This document shows positions 5,025 through 7,227 of a DNA stretch of 7,227 nucleotides, piece after piece (position 1 is the stretch's first letter; every line of letters begins with the position of its first letter). The translations under genes and the position numbers were made by a program. The notes beneath the pieces were generated by a model that saw only the letters and a list, made by a program, of their open reading frames with translations, was not told where the DNA came from and made no database searches. Source of the stretch: Candidatus Methanoplasma sp. (GTDB taxonomy: Archaea; Thermoplasmatota; Thermoplasmata; Methanomassiliicoccales; Methanomethylophilaceae); NCBI GenBank assembly GCA_031254265.1, contig JAIRUV010000053.1, forward strand, positions 1 to 7,227, written 5' to 3'.

Positions 5025-5837
5025 TCAGATATGGTCGTGTATGTCGTGAGGATGTTCGTGGTCAGCAAGGTGTTCATACTTCGATGATTCGCCTGGAACT
5101 ATGAATGGCACCCCCTTATGATGAACGATCTCGGCACGCATGCCGTACACATTCCTTACGAGTTCCTCGGTTATTATCTCCGCGCCGCCGAACGCGGCGA
5201 CCTTCCCATCCTTCAGGAACAGGAACCGATCGGAATAATGAACGGCTAGATTTATGTCGTGCATGGTCATTATCGTGCACATGCCTCGGGACCTTGCTGC
5301 ATGTTCGATCATATGCATGGTCGTGTGCTGATTGGATATATCCAGGTTATTGCTCGGTTCATCAAGGATGAGCACATCCGGCTCCTGGACCATCGTCCTC
5401 GCTATCTGCGCCTTTTGGAATTCGCCGCCGCTTATCTGGTCCATGTACCTTAATGAAAGATGGGACATCCCTAGAGCATCGATCACAGAGCTCACTTTAT
5501 CTATGTCGGAGCGTGCCGCCGACCACTCGATATGCGGCCTCCTGCCCATCAGTATGTAGTCGAACACGTTCAACCTCGAAACAGGGGCGGACTGAGGAAC
5601 AAAAGCGATCCTTTTTGCCAGTTCTCTCCCGTTGAGATCCAGCATGTCCTGGCCGTTTATCAGGACGCTCCCTTCATACGGGGCATATATCTTGCAAAGA
5701 CATTTCAGCAGTGTTGTTTTTCCCGCACCGTTTGGCCCCATGATAGAGATCACCTGTCTCCCGTCAGCATCGAAAGATATCTTATCAAGTATCTTTTTGG
5801 ATCCGTATGAGAAACTCACATCCCTGACATCCATCAT
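5025..5837 (-). CDS. Iron-complex/cobalamin-type ABC transporter ATP-binding protein with His-rich tail
   Basis: This 270-residue ATPase is of the FecE/BtuD/FhuC type, the cytoplasmic motor of an importer for iron-siderophore, haem, cobalamin or similar metal complexes. Walker A GPNGAGKTT is at 34-42, the Q-loop VPQ at 80-82, signature ISGGEFQKAQIARTM at 135-149, Walker B VLILDEP at 155-161, D-loop NNLD at 163-166 and switch His193 (MTMHDINLA). The final 15 residues hold six histidines (256, 260, 262, 264, 267, 269), an unusual metal-binding-like tail. The gene follows the permease with an overlap. Two consecutive ATGs occur (5837 and 5834); the first gives a 4-nt ATGA overlap, and the second is better spaced from GAAGGA. 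Import of a metal chelate is inferred from family and neighbours. The substrate is not determined. Confidence 0.92.
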   Translation of the reverse strand: MMDVRDVSFSYGSKKILDKISFDADGRQVISIMGPNGAGKTTLLKCLCKIYAPYEGSVLINGQDMLDLNGRELAKRIAFVPQSAPVSRLNVFDYILMGRRPHIEWSAARSDIDKVSSVIDALGMSHLSLRYMDQISGGEFQKAQIARTMVQEPDVLILDEPSNNLDISNQHTTMHMIEHAARSRGMCTIMTMHDINLAVHYSDRFLFLKDGKVAAFGGAEIITEELVRNVYGMRAEIVHHKGVPFIVPGESSKYEHLADHEHPHDIHDHI

Positions 5838-6924
5838 TTCCTTCTGCGCCCCCTTAGAAGTATAAAAATGAACAGGGGACCGCCGATAGCCGATGTGATT
5901 ATGCCGACAGGTATCACAGTATAGAACGCATATGTCCCTATCACGTACGCTACCAGGAGGACCATCGCCCCTACGATCATAGATCCAAGCAGGACATATC
6001 TGTTATCGTTGCCTATAACCCTCTTGACAATATGCGGCCCTATAAGGCCGATGAACCCGATCACCCCCATGAATGACACGACAATGGCAGTAAGGGCCGC
6101 AGAAGCAATGAGGCCTAAGTATCGGGTTGCTTTTACGTTAACACCAAGCCCTGAGGCGATGTCCTCTCCCGCTTCCATGGCGTTGTAGTCCCAGCGCTTG
6201 TAGAAAAAATACACAGCCGCGAGGATCAGTGCCACAGCCACAATGCAAAGATGGCCCCATGTGACCTTGCTGAGGCTACCGAATTGCCAGAACACTATCC
6301 CTGACAGAGCGACATCATCCGCTATGTACTGAAGGAATGCCAGCCCCGCAGAGAATATCGAACTTATAGCCAGACCGGCCAGGATTATTGTTTCCGGGGT
6401 GCAGTCTGTTACCCTCACCAGCAGGATCATGATGCTGGTGGCGGCCATTGCGAATACAAAGGCAAGCACGGTCACCAGCAAAGGGTTGGATATGGTCGCA
6501 TAGGCAGTGGCTGATCCGATCATGACCCCTCCCTGGAAGAACAGTATCCCGAGCGACGCACCGAATGCGGCGGCATTGGAAAGACCGAGCGTGAATGGCG
6601 ATGCCAGAGGGTTCCTGAGTATGCTCTGCATGACCATCCCGCTACGCCCAGGGCCGATCCAGCCAGTATCGCTGCGACGATCATCTTCATACGCAGGTCC
6701 CAGACCACAGTAGTGTTCCAGGTGTCATCAGGATTGAATATATACCGTATTATTTCCCAGTATGAGAGGTCGCTAGATCCCAATTTTATGGTAAAAAGGG
6801 ACAAAAAGATAAGGATCACACCGAGGACTCCAAGGAAGAGCCACTTTTTACGCGAGTACCTGATATATCCCTCGGAGGTATTTGGAGGGTCTCCATCGGT
6901 CCTTTCACGTTTTTCCAGGATCAT
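5834..6924 (-). pseudogene. FecCD/BtuC-family ABC transporter permease, disrupted by a one-base frameshift
   Basis: Two overlapping frames together make one permease. The upstream frame starts at ATG 6924 with a charged cytoplasmic stretch, a first membrane helix (about residues 28-47) and WDLRMKMIVAAILAG, reaching GVAG at 93-96. It then runs out of family sequence and ends at 6520. The matching downstream frame begins at 6637 with MVMQSILRNPLASPFTLGLS and continues for 267 residues to TGA at 5834. Stepping back one base at 6637 gives VAGMVMQSILRNPLA, where family members read about VAGAVMQGILRNPLA. The sum is 363 residues, about the family norm. Hallmarks downstream include FWQFGSLS, GVIGFIGLIGPHIVKR and VIPVGIITSAIGGPLF. 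Nothing else is damaged, so the lesion is very recent, a sequencing or assembly indel in the GGG run, or recoding. The gene lies 28 bp after the binding-protein gene. Confidence 0.85.
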
Positions 6925-6952
6925 CTTATCCCTTTGAGTTTGGTAAAATGTT

Positions 6953-7227
6953 TCACTCCGTAGCGGTCAGGCAGTAGGTTCCGTTCACTACCGATATCGA
7001 AACTTCCCTAAGAAGAGGCAGTTCTACATTGTTCGCGGAAGATTTCTGTACAAAGAAATCAGACATGTCTTTGAGCACATCCTTCCCACCATCTCCATAG
7101 AATGCGACGAAGATGCCGTTTATCTTTTCTACAACTTCGTCATGGGACAGCGTGCCGTACAAGAGGTACGTAAGATAGTAGGCGCTGGCCAATGCACAGT
7201 CGTAGTTTATTCCATCCATCACGATCG
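6953..7227 (-). CDS. ABC transporter substrate-binding protein, C-terminal part (cut by window edge)
   Basis: The frame is open to the right edge and ends at TGA 6953-6955, giving about 91 C-terminal residues. GTG 7222 and ATG 7219 exist but are probably internal, since the frame continues upstream with no stop. The visible part has NYDCALASAYYLTYLLYGTL followed by SHDEVVEKINGIFVAFYGD, which resembles the C-terminal lobe of archaeal FecB/BtuF-type (periplasmic binding protein-like II) proteins: a helix with LAYLLHP-like character, then an amphipathic segment ending in a Tyr/Phe-rich helix. A family domain ending in NGTYCLTATE is present without any membrane anchor here; the lipoprotein or signal part would be off the window. 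The gene lies 28 bp upstream of the permease, in the standard order binding protein, permease, ATPase. The identity rests as much on context as on sequence. Confidence 0.72.
   Translation of the reverse strand, partial: IVMDGINYDCALASAYYLTYLLYGTLSHDEVVEKINGIFVAFYGDGGKDVLKDMSDFFVQKSSANNVELPLLREVSISVVNGTYCLTATE

Noticed and set aside
6637..6640. Programmed -1 frameshift as the explanation for the split permease
   Set aside because: There is no X-XXY-YYZ heptamer; only a single Gly tRNA could re-pair (GGA to GGG), and I see no obvious downstream stimulatory structure. An indel is simpler, so recoding is kept only as a possibility.
1..7227. CRISPR arrays, insertion sequences, toxin-antitoxin pairs or phage genes
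   Set aside because: I found no spaced direct repeats, transposase or integrase-like reading, or terminal inverted repeats. The only repeats are the short ones listed.

Overview
This window looks like chromosomal DNA of a euryarchaeon. The evidence is a ribosomal protein L37e gene, the last codons of an archaeal LSm (Sm-like) protein, a tRNA-Ala with no encoded CCA, TATA-box promoters about 25-30 bp ahead of several starts, two GTG starts and an FmdE-family protein. GC content is intermediate, and ATA (Ile) and AGG/AGA (Arg) codons are common. All ten stop codons seen are TAA or TGA and none is TAG. My best guess is a methanogen of the Thermoplasmata, such as Methanomassiliicoccales, but no phylogenetic marker settles this.

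Layout. The left end (1-1628, + strand) is a housekeeping cluster: LSm tail, rpl37e and purF, tightly packed. Convergent to it (1657-3422, - strand) is a two-gene ABC exporter of the DrrA/DrrB type, an ATPase followed by an ABC-2 permease with a 4-nt ATGA overlap. Upstream of that on the - strand is a separately promoted ClbS/DfsB-family gene (3521-4072). It diverges from tRNA-Ala(GGC) at 4163-4235 on the + strand. A 257-bp tract with no convincing gene (4236-4492) follows, then an fmdE-like gene (4493-5017, +).

The right third (5025 to the window edge, - strand) is an iron-complex/cobalamin-type uptake operon. In transcription order it encodes a substrate-binding protein (C-terminal part only), a FecCD/BtuC-family permease and a FecE/BtuD-family ATPase with a histidine-rich tail. 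The permease frame is broken by a one-base shift at about 6637-6640. Reading across the shift rebuilds a full 363-residue permease, so this is either a recent lesion, a sequencing or assembly indel, or recoding. fmdE ends 7 bp from the end of this operon, facing it.

Together the accessory genes suggest metal or cofactor uptake (binding protein, permease, ATPase, possibly FmdE) and handling of toxic compounds (DrrAB-like export and ClbS/DfsB). Exact substrates cannot be read from the sequence. I see no CRISPR array, insertion sequence or phage gene, and I do not claim a wholly new system. The most notable points are the frameshifted permease, the archaeal ClbS/DfsB homologue, the His-tailed ATPase beside an FmdE protein, and the unexplained tract 3' of the tRNA.
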